From the NCBI GenBank assembly GCA_004335835.1, contig RWJK01001345.1, positions 13,455 through 77,454 on the forward strand: a DNA stretch of 64,000 bases, read 5' to 3'. Position 1 is the first letter of the stretch; each line of letters begins with the position of its first letter. Positions 23,636 through 34,500 of the stretch are shown here, one piece after another. The position numbers were made by a program, and so were the translations under genes. The stretch is from Scenedesmus sp. ARA3. Lineage: Eukaryota > Chlorophyta > Chlorophyceae > Sphaeropleales > Scenedesmaceae. Under the pieces are notes generated by a model, which did no database searches, was not told the DNA's origin, and saw only the letters and a program-made list of their open reading frames with translations.

Positions 23636-25969
23636 CTATTTGTTTTGCGCAGAACAACCCTGCCCCGCCCATCAGCGGCATCAGTGTGCTCAAGAAGGGC
23701 CCCAGCCAGTCAGGCGAGGCCGGCAAAGAACCCAGCTTCACACTGCAGGACTAAGGCTTGTCCGCTACCGCTACTGCTGCTGCCGCTGCTGCTGCTGCTG
23801 CTGCTGTCCACTTGTTCCCGCAGAACAACCCCGCCCCGCCCATCAGCGGCATCAGCGTGCTCAAAAAGGGTCATAGCCAGTCAATCAAGGCCGGCAAGGA
23901 GTTCACCTTCACACTGCAGGACTAAGGCTTGCCTGCTGCTGCTGCTGCTGCCGCTGCTGATTACTTGTTTCCCGCAGAACAACCCTGCCCCGCCAATCAA
24001 TGGCATCAGTGTGCTCAAGAAGGGCCCCAGCCAGTCAATCGAGGCCGGCAAGGAGTTCACCTTCACGCTCACAGCCAACGACTTCAGCGGCAAAGTGCCA
24101 AGCATGGTGCTGACAGACACCATGGATGCGGCCACAGGGGTCACCTTCCTGAGCGTCAGCCCTGCCACAGGTGTGTGCTGCACTTTCATTAGTGGCAATG
24201 CGCAGCACGCAATTTTCTTGACGTTGTGGGGAGACTGGTGGTGGGACTGGGCTGGTTGAACTACATACCAACTGTATGCGAGTTACTGATCACAAGCGTT
24301 GGCTTGTTACCCGACTGAAGTAATTCAGAGTTGTCGCCTTTGCCGCAAATATTTTCATCAGCAGGGAGCATGCTGATAGGGAGGACAAACAGCTGCAGCT
24401 GCCCCTGTTGCACAGCTCTACTTGAAAGCACACCGCCTGAGCAGCAACTCATCATGCTCGCTGCTGCCGCCGCCACCGCCACTCCTCCTGCTGCTGCTGC
24501 TGCTGTCTTACCGCAGGCTGCACCGTGGCTGCGCAGCTGCTGCGCTGCAACCTCACTGCGCCCTGGCCCAAGACCCTCACTCTAACCGCCAAGGGCAGCA
24601 AGGCAGGCACCTTCACAAACAATGTGGAGCTGCGCTCGGCAGACAGCAACACCGCAGACTCTGCTGACGTCACTGTCATAGCGCCAAACCAGGAGACCTG
24701 CTCCACTTGGGTTGCCAAGAATGGCTGCGGGGCTGGGCAGGTGCTCAATTCCAAGAATGCCGGCAAAGTGCTCACCAACACGAGCAACACAGCCATTGTG
24801 AAGATCACTTGCTGCGTGAGTGGAAGCGCTGCTGTGTCGTGTGGACGTTGATAGGTTTTAGCAGATGATCACGATCTAGCAGCTCTCCTGGGTGTGCTGT
24901 TGCTGTGCTGTTGCCATTGTGAAGATCACCTGCTGCGTAAGTAAAAGTGCTGCTGTGTTGTGTGGATTTTGTCTAGGCTTTAGCAGTTGATCACGTTCTA
25001 GCAGCTGTCCTGGGTGCGTGCAGTCGCTGTGCTTTTGCCATTGTGAAGATCACCTGCTGCGTGAGTTGCTGATGCATCGCTGCTTTTCAAGCGCGTGACT
25101 TTAGCCGAGCCTCTCTTGGATGTTGCTGGTGCTGTGCCTTGACTGATGCCGCTGTTTGCTGGCAGCAAGTGACTTGCTTGGTGTATTGAAAAAATTGCAC
25201 TTGCTGCACCTGAAGCCGCCTTGGCAGCAATCACGCTAAACTGGTCAACGCGAGCAGGATCGCCTTGATATGGGTTGTACAACCACTATGATATATGTGC
25301 ACCAACTGCATGACCCTTTCGCTTTGCCATTTAAGTTGATCGCTGCCATAAGACACCTGCACGTTTTCAATTATATTCAAAAATCCTTGCCACTTTGCTC
25401 ATCACTGCCTCACCCTCGCAGGCGGCTGCGCCTGCCCAGTCGGTGCCAGATGTGCGGCTCACAAAGACCGTCAGCAAGGCCCTAAACAAGCAGGGTGGGA
25501 AGTTCAACTACACCTTCAGTGTGAACAACCTTGGAAGCCTTGAGCCTGGCAATGCAGGCACAGCATGGAACGTGATCGTGTCAGACAGCTTCCCAATTGG
25601 GGTGGCACCAACCAGCAGCTACTGGATCGAGCCTAGCAGCGCTTCAAGTGGTGAGCTGCAAGCGCATATGTGAAGTTGCAGGTGTGCTGTTGTGAATAAC
25701 CTCGGCAGCCTTGAATGAGCCCAGCAGCGCGAGCAATGGTGAGCTGCAAGCACGTGTGTTGTTTGTGTGTGGTTGGGGCTTCGGCCTAGAGTGACGGCTG
25801 CTGTGTGCAAGTTGACTGTGAATACATAGGCTGCATCAGGCTGCTATGTTATGTGGGGTGTAGCTGGTGATGAGCTGGGAAAGGCATTTGCCTCGTCTTT
25901 CAGCACACACATCTTTCTCACTTCTGCACAATGTCGTTGGTGTAATCACATCTCCCGCTGCTGAGGCCA

Positions 25970-26026
<57 letters not shown>

Positions 26027-27943
26027 AGTGTGCTCGTTCACGGGCACGGACCGCCGCACCATGCGCTGCTCCCTTGGCTCGATGCTCTCCCAGGCCACCA
26101 GGAAGATCACGGTGGAAGTTCTCGCTGACGGCAAGAACTTCGCCGGGAAGTCCATCCTGCAGGATCTTCTGACCAACACCGCGCTGCTGAGCTGCGCTAA
26201 CTCGGGGACTGCCAACAGTCAGGATCCCAAGTGCGACAAGAGCAGCAGGGCCAACACCACGGTGAGGAAGCAGAGGCATTGTATGTATATCCATTGCATG
26301 TTGCTGGTTGCGAGGCAGCCACCTGCACGCCGCCATGCTTGTTTTAATGCTGCATGCAAACGCAGCGCAACGCACAGCACCACCTGCAGCCCCAGATACA
26401 AGACATCAGGTCTACACACATATCCCACACGCACTGCCTGCACCCCTTGCCGCTTTGCCTCCAATCACATGATGTTCCAATCCTGTCTCAATCACAGGTG
26501 CTGAAGGAGGTCACCCCGCAAGGCACTGTGACAGTCAACAAGGTCGTCACGCCGCCCAGCGGCAGCGCAGGCACAGTGTTCACCTACAGCATTGTCGTGG
26601 ACCCGGGGCTCTCAACAGTTACAAATGTGGTGGTCACGGACCGCATCCCGACGCAGCTGACCAACGCGCAGCTGCTCACGCCCTTTGGCGGTGAGTGGCT
26701 GAATCAGCCAGCAGCAGCAGCTGCTGCTGGGCCATTGACCCGGACAGTGCTGGCGGCACAAAATGTCAATGATCTGTGCATGCCGCTTGCTTTTCGTGCA
26801 GCAAATGACACAGCTTGTGGCATGCACTGCGTGTCTCGTACCGCTGCCCAATACATGCATCAACGCAGCCCTGTGCCTCCTCAACTCCTCCTGTCTATTA
26901 TGTCGACCATCACTGCTGCTATATCACTCCCTGTGGCGCTTGCAGGAGAGTGCGCGATCACCACGGCAGCCAGGCGGGCAGCAACGCCCGCCGCGCCCGC
27001 GCCGCCGCCAGCCCGCCGCAACGCCCGCCGCAACAATAACAACCCCCTGGGCAACGTGATTGACGCGATCCGCGGCGGCGGCGGCGGCAGCACCCCTGTT
27101 GGTGCACCGGTGACGTCTGCTGCACAGCAGACGCTGCGGTGCACATTCGCCTCTCTTTCAAGCAGGCGGGAGATCCGGTACACGGCTGTGGGCAGCATTG
27201 TGGGCACTTGGACCAATTTGGTGACTGTGCAAGCTCCTGGAGAGACGCCCAAGAATGACTCGGTGCCTGTGATCATTGTGAGTAGCTGTGAATACAATGC
27301 GCCTTGGTGCTGGCGCGGTGTTACTCTTGCAGCTGCGGATGTTGCCTGCACAGCTGTGCAAGCCTGCCCGCTGCAGCTGTGCCCATTGTTATTGTGCATA
27401 TCTTCCTCTTGCCGCTGGCTGCACAAGCATTTGATGGAGTACCTGCACGCACACGCCATCTCATTGCAAGCTGCGTTTGGCTAAGCACCTCCATCAACAT
27501 CATCGCTGATTGTCCTGCTGCTGCTGCTGCTCTCCAAATCACAATTTAGGCCCCGCCAGCGCGTGCCACAGGCTCCTGCTGTGACGCCAGCTGGGGCTGC
27601 CGCAGCAACGTGGGCCAGTCCGACTGCGAGGGAGCAGGCGGCACCTGGTCCTCATCTGCCACTGCCTGCAACACCAAGACCTTCTGCTCCGGGGCATGCT
27701 GCAGCGGCGGCGGCACGCTGGGTGCCAGCTGCAGGATCACTAAGAAGGCGATGTGCGAGGGCAGTTTGTTCAGCAGCAACACGTGGTCTGCGAGCGGCGA
27801 CTGCAACAGCGGATTCTGCCCTAAGGTGAGATCTATTGATTGCTTGATTTGTTGCATGATACGTACCAGGCCATGGCTATGACGCCATTGTTTGTGCTTG
27901 TGTGCTTGTGTGCTGGCTGCCTGGCTGGCTGGCTGGCTTGCTG

Positions 27944-27977
<34 letters not shown>

Positions 27978-27993
27978 CTGCGCGACTAACACC

Positions 27994-28033
<40 letters not shown>

Positions 28034-28643
28034 TTCCCTGCCTCATCCTGCACTGCCACACACGCAGCCCACGCAGTGTGTGTCAAAATGCCAGCCCTGT
28101 GACGCCTCTCGGCCCTGCTGCTCAGGCCTCAGCTGCTTGCCAGCTGGCAACGGCTGGACTGTCTCGGGTTACACCTGCCAGATGACCCGCTATTACTCCA
28201 GCATGAGTGCAGCAGCAACAGCAGCAGCAGCAACAGGCGCAGCAACTGGCGCAGCTACTGCAGCAGCGCAGCCCGCCCTTCCAGCGGGTGCCAAGGTGTT
28301 TGCTACTCCAAGCAATGTGGCTAATGACTTCTGCAGTGCGGTTGGGGAGCTGTGCGGTACACACGACGATGGCAGGCAGTGTTGCGGGCCTAAGGCGGAT
28401 TGCATTGTGGGTAACGGCTTAGTGCCGCGCTGTAGGGCTAGGGGGAGCTGCAAAGCAGCCGGCAGCAGCTGCAGCGGGGTAGGGCAGTGCTGCAGCGGGC
28501 ATGTGTGCTCGAATGGGCAGTGCAAGCGCGCAGAGTGTCCAGCAGACAGCAGCTGCCAGGCGCGCGACTATATGTGCAAGTACTGGCGGATGCTGAACTG
28601 CGAAGCATTCTATGCAGCAGCTACATCATCCGCGGACCGATGA
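10120..28643 (+). CDS. Gene A: giant secreted modular matrix-like protein with DUF11 repeats
   Basis: Thirty coding exons: 10120-10188, 10822-11019, 11404-11556, 11812-11937, 12273-13419, 13820-14173, 14433-14763, 15000-15921, 16141-16263, 16486-16690, 16866-17086, 17353-17551, 17867-18066, 18352-18550, 18787-19028, 19299-19488, 19848-20062, 20290-20479, 21375-21604, 21926-22130, 22503-22883, 23228-23421, 23978-24170, 24517-24815, 25422-25650, 26029-26261, 26498-26690, 26946-27277, 27550-27825, 28068-28643. They sum to 8625 nt, 2874 aa, all phases consistent. Signal peptide MGTAQQPLALLLLGLCLLYL at 1-20; Cys-rich head to 182; seven 4-Cys repeats ~183-1055; two CC modules to 1141; ten DUF11-like domains 1142-2591; Cys-rich C-terminus 2592-2874. 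Many N-x-S/T sites suggest heavy glycosylation. No membrane anchor or catalytic domain seen. ATG starts 6 nt after a 5'-UTR intron acceptor, as in B and C. No TGTAA within 1.5 kb after the stop. Product role (cell wall or adhesion) is inferred. Confidence 0.88.
10822..11937 (+). other. Gene A head domain, exons 2-4
   Basis: Three phase-0 exons encode residues 24-182. Markers are [71 protein letters not shown] and PTCQDTN ... VCPPNWVF ... EECC. Exons 3 and 4 have the same length as in gene B (153 and 126 nt). The family is not known to me; spacing of Cys pairs suggests a disulfide-rich extracellular domain. Confidence 0.75.
12273..15921 (+). other. Gene A: seven tandem 4-Cys SpaA/InlB-like repeats
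   Basis: Each ~110-aa unit follows [19 protein letters not shown]-(K/E)-APS.RL, N-(V/I)-[23 protein letters not shown], (I/V)TCVAVY. Four Cys per unit are invariant. Repeats 1-3 and the first ~20 residues of repeat 4 share one exon (12273-13419). Introns at 13420 and 14174 cut repeats 4 and 5 at the same codon after YxGP, in phase 1. The pattern 'YTL.....PPG..F..W.C .... VTC..Y' is like bacterial prealbumin-like (SpaA) or InlB-type surface repeats; assignment is by eye. Confidence 0.7.
13447..13543 (+). repeat. (CTG)~32 tract in gene A intron 5
   Basis: Starts 27 bp after the donor at 13420. If the intron is retained, translation runs in frame into a long poly-Ala tail and stops at 13602-13604. 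Confidence 0.9.
15796..16263 (+). other. Gene A: two adjacent CC modules
   Basis: End of exon 8 (STCGDTVP ... YNC ... VFNSSA ... SVCC) and the whole of exon 9 (16141-16263: PTCSDRN ... GCP ... SFDES ... QLCC). The same C-x-D ... C ... CC plan closes the head domain in exon 4, so one ~40-aa module occurs three times per protein and brackets the repeat block. Confidence 0.65.
19658..19726 (+). repeat. Decoy copy of gene A exon 17 start
   Basis: Acceptor plus first ~65 bp of exon 17 (real start 19848) occur 190 bp upstream (ACVNNSAAS ... CELGTS). A TGA follows at once, so use of this acceptor would truncate the protein. Confidence 0.8.
20535..21187 (+). repeat. Six tandem copies of gene A exon 18 end with donor
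   Basis: After the real exon end (20479), a ~116-bp unit is repeated six times, starting near 20535, 20652, 20768, 20886, 21002 and 21118. Each has ~65 bp of exon-like sequence (WPAGNASWTATSANGVPGGG) and a GTGAG donor. Copy 4 has a TAG within the exon-like part. Seven equivalent 5' splice sites thus precede one acceptor at 21374. Confidence 0.9.
21817..21893 (+). repeat. Decoy copy of gene A exon 20 start, acceptor lost
   Basis: Repeats the start of exon 20 (real start 21926) with offset 109 bp. The copy is preceded by CAA where the real exon has CAG, so the AG acceptor is destroyed. The exon-like part ends in TGA and TAA. Confidence 0.85.
23110..23145 (+). repeat. Decoy acceptor before gene A exon 22
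   Basis: CTGCCTGCAG|ACTGTG is repeated 102 bp upstream of the real acceptor (exon starts 23228; copy starts 23126). Confidence 0.65.
23653..23935 (+). repeat. Two decoy copies of gene A exon 23 start, both with stop
   Basis: Copies begin at 23653 and 23824 upstream of the real exon at 23978. Both encode NNPAPPISGISVLKKG and ~30 residues more, and both end in the same CTGCAGGACTAA (in-frame TAA), each followed by a (CTG)n tract and new acceptor. Confidence 0.88.
24890..25066 (+). repeat. Two copies of gene A exon 24 end with donor
   Basis: The last ~27 bp of exon 24 (AIVKITCC) plus donor recur at 24913-24946 (GTAAGT) and 25037-25066 (GTGAGT). The unit is ~122 bp and includes the flanking intron sequence. 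Confidence 0.82.
25692..25750 (+). repeat. Decayed copy of gene A exon 25 end with donor
   Basis: NNLGSLE-like codons, then PSSAS-like codons and GTGAGC, with an internal deletion relative to the exon ending at 25650. Confidence 0.7.
27550..28643 (+). other. Gene A Cys-rich C-terminus with knottin-like modules
   Basis: Exon 29 has two motifs of the GACC ... C ... GGTW ... C ... C type (GSCCDASWGC...GGTW; SGACCSGG...C). Exon 30 has CQPC.....[15 protein letters not shown], then CSAVGELC........CCGPKADC.........C (spacing 6,8,0,5,9) and CKAAGSSCSGVGQCCSGHVC (6,5,0,4,4), the cysteine order of inhibitor-cystine-knot folds. The protein ends in DYMCKYW...NCEAFYAAATSS, conserved in B. No toxin function is implied. 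Confidence 0.6.
27928..27980 (+). repeat. GGCT/TTGC tetranucleotide tract
   Basis: Intron before gene A exon 30: runs of tggc/ttgc, the only sizeable tetranucleotide tract in gene A. Confidence 0.8.
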
Positions 28644-29791
28644 TGGCATGCACACAGTGTCATTGCTGTTGTGTGTGTTGTTGGTGTGCGGCAGGCGTGT
28701 CGCCTGCTGCTGCTTCTGTTGCTGCTGCTGCTGCTGAGCATGGCATGTGCCCAAACATGTGCTGTGTATGCAGGCACTGTTTGGATGCCCGTGTCAGCTT
28801 TTTTCTGCTGCTCGCATACTTTCTTGCTGTATGCAGCATGCCATTTAATTGTTTGCTGGTGTGTCCGGTGTTTTAAGAGCGTGGTGCAGTGAACGCTGCT
28901 GCACCGATTGGCGCAGCTGCTGCTGTACCCAGCTTGCAGGGCACTGTTGACTGTTAGTGACCTGTCAGTGACGCTGTTACATGACGCTTGGATGTTCTGT
29001 GGCAGCACTGCGAGAGCGACCATGAGCCGCTCTGTGTGGCTCAAAGCATGTAGCTTGCACCTCTTTACTTGAATACCGCAATCTTGCCTGCAGCGGAGCA
29101 TGTGACTGTGCTGCGCAGATGCAATCAGCAGCGTTTCAGACCAATAAGCACAGTGATATAAACTGCACGGTTGCTGCTGTGCGCAGGCCTGCACTGCTGC
29201 TGCTGCTGCTGCTGCTGTAGTAGACAGGCGGCCAGCCATTGTGCTGCTGTTCCTGTGCATGTAGTGCTCTGCTGAGTGGTATGTGTCACCAGGCACTGCA
29301 GCTACTGCTGTAGTTGTGTTTCATGGCAACCATGCACGGTTTGGTCCTGTCAGCACACAAACCTCACTCCCTTTCTGCAGACATGCTGGCTTGCTTGCTT
29401 AGCTCTGCTGTCAGCTGCATGCCTGCAATGTTCTTGTCTGTGTGTTCAGCATAACATTTCCCAAGCTACAGTGGCTGTGCATAGAGCGGCTGTGAACTTT
29501 GGGGGGAAAACCTGCTCAAACGTACGAAATTGCATGGAAGCTAGGTTTGATTTGGTGCACGCTGCGATATTTTGTTGCTAGCTTCGCTAGGCTTGACTGC
29601 AGGAGACGTTGCGTGCTGTACAGAAGCATTGCACGACCCCTTATGGTGTGCTGATCTGACGTTGATGCACCTCATCGGAGGGTTTAGGGCCAATGTTCCG
29701 GAGGGTTTTATGCAGCTATGACACAGCGCAGCTCTTTTGGGGGTTTGACAAATGCTAGGCCCGGGCTGTGGCTCACAACAATTCTTGCCAG

Positions 29792-29917
29792 ATCTGGCAA
29801 GATGCCAATAGAGAGGCAATAATAGTCGTAGTTTCCGCTCCGTACGGGGCGCGGTTGCCGATGCCGATGACAAGGTATGGCTTACAAGAAGACTATTATT
29901 ATTATCTGGCAAGATGC
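29792..29917 (+). mobile_element. Short retroposon-like insertion with 14-bp flanking repeats
   Basis: The 14-mer atctggcaagatgc occurs exactly at 29792-29805 and 29904-29917 and flanks a 98-bp insert. The last ~55 bp (gcgcggttgccgatgccgat ... gcttacaagaagac) recur in opposite orientation at 53120-53174, also between direct repeats but lacking the first ~43 bp. Direct repeats of different sequence and a common 3' end with 5' truncation fit LINE/SINE-type retroposition. Confidence 0.6.
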
Positions 29918-30479
29918 TTGTGCATCTTTTGTCTGCTCGTGTTGCGCATAAGGACCGCCCTGCACAGGGACAGTTTGCATGTCCCTTTTGCAAGTTTAAG
30001 GCGAACAAACGAGGTTGCATGCTTATTGGCTGACGCTAGCGCTAGCAGATGCATGCTGCTGTTTCCTATGCAGCATGCGTGGGGCCCAGCTATGTGCCAC
30101 ATGTGGTGCACCACCAAATGTGTCACGTTGTACAGCCGATAGCTACAGAAACTGTGACAATGCATTGCTGTCTTATGTTGAAGCTGCAGTTGCCGACCCT
30201 CGCTGCAGCTGCGCCTGCAGACAGACGTATGTATGACCTGCATGCACGTTGTAACCCTTTTTACTGCACACAGAAGTGCGTCAGGCACAGCAGCGCACTA
30301 AAGGTGGTGGCATCACCTGCTTGCATGCAACCTAGTGCAATCACGCAATTGACACGAAGCATTCGCTGTAGGCTGTACACCTGTGGGCAGTGCCACAGCA
30401 CTGCTGCTTCAGCCAGGGTAATTGGCTGAATGTCCACAGCCATTACATTCTCGACAACAGTGTGTTTTACGATGCAACG

Positions 30480-30958
30480 TGAGCCGTGGCAACACGCCTA
30501 TTGTGCTGGGTGCCACAGCAGGTGTAGCCAGCGGATACCTTTTCAACGCAGTCACCAGCTCACCGGCAGTCATGACTGCATGTGGTGAGTGCAGGCAGCA
30601 CTGCTGGACCCCTGCCTAGTACACACCGGCTTGTGCAGAAGTGAAGTTCAGCACATTATAGATGATACGATATCACATATGAAAGCTTTTGATAAGTATG
30701 ATCGCCGCCCCCTTCGTCGCTGCAGCGCAGTGAATCGTATCGCCCGCATCGACAACAAACAGCTGGGGCAGCGTACTGCTACGCTTGCTGCTTGACATTT
30801 GGTCTTGTGTGCTTTGACGCTCTTTTCAGCATTATTGCACCGAACAGTGCGATTTCGCCTGCGTTGTGTTCACTTCCCAAGAGGCAGCTGTGCTCAAGCA
30901 AAGCATGATTCCAAATCAAACTGATCCTGCATCTTTTTATGGAGAAGTAACAGCTTAA
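30480..30958 (+). other. Coding-like segments, gene not resolved
   Basis: Three stretches look more like exons than their surroundings: one ending 30584 before GTGAGT (SRGNTPIVLGATAGVASGYL frame), 30639-30695 (SEVQHIIDDTISHMKAFD frame, then GTATGA) and 30830-30958 (VVFTSQEAAVLKQSMIPN frame to TAA). I could not join all three in one frame, so this is not called a gene. Confidence 0.2.
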
Positions 30959-31583
30959 TCGAGCCACAAGACGTGCGTTCCAGCCGTAGTGCGAGGACAC
31001 TACTCAGGCACGCCCCAGCTGTTGGAGCTCACGTTTCCTTGAAACTTTCGGCGTACAGAGTGAGCAACTTTACAGCTGCCCTGCTGGGTGTTCGCCGGCG
31101 TGCTGGTTCCGTAAGGAGTTCGGCCCTTGTTGGGCCAGCCAACGTGGTTGAGCTGTAGCTGCGGCACCGCAGCACATCTTTGGATTTGATCCAAACTCAG
31201 CGAATTAGTATGCAGCTCAACGCCAGCTGTACAGCCAGCTCACCAGGCTGCTGCTGTTCTGCTTGCTGCTGCAGAACTCAGGCTTGGCGCTGGAACATAG
31301 CAGCTGCTGCGAAAGGTGACCAACGTTCCGGCTCAGAAAGCAGTAGTACTCACCGATAACCGGTCAGCTAGTTCCAGCTTCGCTGCTGAGCAATGTGGCA
31401 GTTGCAGCTGGATGGACACACAGGATGTACTGTCACTGTCTGTTGGGCCCTGCAGGGCTTGACTGCTAGCTGGGAGTGCAAGCAGGGAGGTGTGCCCATG
31501 TTGCCTCACCTGCTTTTGCTGTACCTGCTGCAACTGCTCAAGCTGTGCCTGCTGCTACTGCTGCTGTGCTTGTTCAGGGCCTC

Positions 31584-34500
31584 ATGGTGGCCAGCAAGCA
31601 GCAAGCTGTGCTGCTGCTGGCAGCAGGGCTCTTGCTGCTGGCGCTGCAGGTGAGGAGGGAGTGACTGCCGCAGCACGGTGCCGACTGCAGCAGCAGCAGC
31701 GAGAGCGCCAGTGGCAGGGCCAGTAGCAGCAGTTTCATCTTATACAGTAGCAACAACAGCCGCTGTTGTTTTCAGTGAAGGGCCTGTAGCAGCAGCAGCA
31801 GCAGCAGCACTGGCTGCAGCAGCTGCAGCGCAGTCGCAGCAGCAGCAGCAGCAGCAGCAGCCGGGCCAGCCCAGGCTTGACAAGACAGAGCCAGCTGCCT
31901 ACCACCCACCAGGCCTTGCGTGCAGTGTGGCAGGCGCCGAGGGCCAGCTTAGGAGCTGTCAAGTTACGTGGCGCGTTGCCAGATTGCCAGGCAGGCAACA
32001 TGTCTAAAACAACCCAGCATCAGGACTGCAAAGCCTTGGTTTGAACACATCCTGGGCTTGCTGCATATGCATATCTCTGTCCAGTTCTGACATTTGCCAA
32101 CGATTGCCCTGCTGCTGCTTTTCGCAGTCTGCTGATGCAGCATGCTGTACGATCGGGCAACCAAGCTATGTTGGGGATCAGTTTGTAGCTAACTTCACAG
32201 TGTTTGGCGCGTGCTCAGACGGGCCGTGTAGTGGTCCTGGGTTCAACTACAGTACAGTGACAGGCGGTGCCAAGGAGTCTCTAGAGCCTGACAGCTGCTG
32301 CGTTGCTGGGCCGGGCATTGAGGATCCTCAAGGAGGGGTGAGTGGCGGCGCATACGCAGCTATGTGACTGCATGTGGATCAAGCTTCGCGTTACGTGACA
32401 TTTGATCAGACGTGCTGCCGTTATCGTCCTGTCTTGCCAGGACCAATGCGTAGCCATTTGCAACAGCCATGGTGCTGCTGCTGCAGGGTTGTGATGGCAA
32501 CGTCCCAGTTGGCATCTCCAGACCGTGCTGCTGCATTTGATTGGAGCATCCCAAGTGGCAGTAGAATAGCTGTGCATGGGTTTTATAGGCAGATAAGACA
32601 GAACCTGCAGCGCACACACATGTTCCCGGCTGCGTCTGCCCTGCCTGACATCTTGTGCTGATGCACCTGCTGCTGCAGTTTTACTATAACCCTCGGCGAG
32701 GGTCGCCTCAGAACAACCCCCCGCAGGGTTTTTGGGCATACAATGTCACCACACTGTTTGGCCTGACGTTTCCAGGCACAAGCCCAACATGCAATGCAAG
32801 TCTTCCTAGGTGGAGCTGTACCATCAGCGGGGTGGTGGGTACCAAGCTGCTGTCAGTTTGATCGCCTGCTTTGTTTGTGCTGAGCAAACTGTGCATCGAC
32901 CCGCACGGTCACACATGACGCATTAGCAAGCCTCACACAACCGCACTCCATGTCGAATGTATGGCAGACCAGCTGGTCAGTTTGCTTGCATTTCCTACAT
33001 CAGCGCTTCCTTTGAAACCTGGTCTGCAATTGTCGGCAGCATGCTGATCTTGCCTGCTGGGGATGGCGAGGTTAAGTTCGTGTTGATTGCTGCAGGACGT
33101 CCCAACATGCCAGGATACAGATGTAGGGAAAAACGGCAGCCAGCCGTTCCCCTGCCCAGAGGGCTGGGTGTTTGATGTGAACACCACCTCTACAGTACTC
33201 ACAAAGGAAGAGTGTTGCTTGGTGAGCAGCAGCAGCGGCAGCAGCAGCATGCAGACATTTTTGAGAGAGGATAGTTACATGTGGGTCCTGGCACCATCCT
33301 GGATGGTATGAGCCACGACAGGTTGAACACAGGTCTGAGACCAGTGAGCACCGTAAAACACACTGCACACCCTTGAGCACCAAATCAGACATTGCAGGCA
33401 CCGCTGCAGACATGGTGGCTGTGGAGTCCTGGCTCTGCAGTTGTGCCCTCTTGTATGGTGCAGCGTCTTGTGTGGTGCAGCGTCTGGGCATAGTGGATTG
33501 GGTCGCTCCGCGCCATCTGGCAGGAGCTGATGCAGTCAAAGTAGCCATTTGTTTATTGCCTTTTCGCTTACGTACAGCGCACTAGCTTGCCGCCCCTGCA
33601 TGTGCGTGGTTGTTTGTGCCGCCTCTTGGCAAGGAGCTGTTCGCAGAGCCTGCCTAGCCATGCACAATGCTAAGTGCTGAGCAGTACATGTTGAAGCTCA
33701 GCGCAGCAGCATACACACATGCTCAGCAAACCAGCAGGCATGCATGCGCATAGCGGCCTGCTGTGCTGACTCTGTCATCACTTCCCACCCCTGCGCTTGT
33801 CACCGCTCACTTGCTCAACAGCATGTGCCACCCATGATGCATGCTCTTGTGTGCTGCCGACTGCCATGTGCAACGCCTTTTCCTGCAGCCCCTTCCCAGG
33901 CTGGCAATCATCAGCAGGTTCCCTCCAGCGTACACTGGAATCACAGCCAACCTGACAGCCACCAGCACGCAAGACAGCTGCCAAAAGATACCCTCACCAC
34001 GTGAAGGTTTCGATGGGGTGACCATCCTGCAGCCGAAAAACGGCAGCTGCGGCACCAACAGCAGCGGCTTTGTGAAGCCAGGGACATATGTGCTGGATGC
34101 AGGAAAGCCCCCAAAAGACACCGTGTTCCAGCGCTGGGAGTGCACAAACATCACACTTGGTTCCCTCGGCACGACTGTCCTCGAGCAGAATGTCACGCTT
34201 GCAGGAAACAGCTCAATGACGTGCGTGGCAGTGTTTGGGCTGCTGCCGCTGCCAAAGCTGGCGCTAATCAGCAAATACCCAGATTCCTACAACGGTCCGC
34301 CTGCCAACCTTACCGCCATCGGGGCCAATGGTTTAAACGCCTCATGCATTCAAGCTCCATCGCAGCGCCTCGGTCAAAATGGCACGACAATAGAGCAGCC
34401 GGGGGCTGGCCTGTGCGGGGTCAACGGCACAATGCCAATCGGCAAGTACAACCTCGACCAATCGCCTCCACCAGGGCTGTCATTTGACGGTTACATCTGC

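Larger units (their letters stand above)
16486..27277 (+). other. Gene A: ten DUF11-like domains
   Basis: Exon pairs 10/11, 12/13, 14/15, 16/17, 18/19, 20/21, 21/22, 23/24, 25/26, 27/28. The first exon of a pair carries xKTGP (or KSGP, KKGP), an aromatic/hydrophobic core and (V/T)DDLPAG; the second carries C...C-(D/N/S)-LG, a W, (I/V)PV and (V/T)N-x-A-x-V-TD. This is the layout of DUF11/TIGR01451 repeats of bacterial and archaeal surface proteins. Exon 21 is a fusion that ends one domain and starts the next. The last two domains (exons 25-28) are more divergent. Lys, Asp/Glu and Asn at the three family positions are kept in every domain. Confidence 0.75.
28644..31577. other. Spacer between genes A and B
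   Basis: Contains the A 3' UTR, a retroposon-like element (29792-29917), some coding-like segments (30480-30958) and the B promoter/5' UTR with an intron ending at 31577. Long frames antisense to the A 3' UTR are low complexity and not called. Confidence 0.5.

Noticed and set aside
27550..28643. Toxin function for the knottin-like tail
   Set aside because: Cystine-knot cysteine order is a fold signature; nothing here indicates a toxin, and the modules are part of a huge matrix-like protein.
28610..29296. 228-codon minus-strand frame
   Set aside because: Antisense to the end and 3' UTR of gene A, no recognisable motif, begins in low-complexity DNA.
29541..30020. 159-codon minus-strand frame
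   Set aside because: Runs across the retroposon-like insertion; no domain and no splice support.
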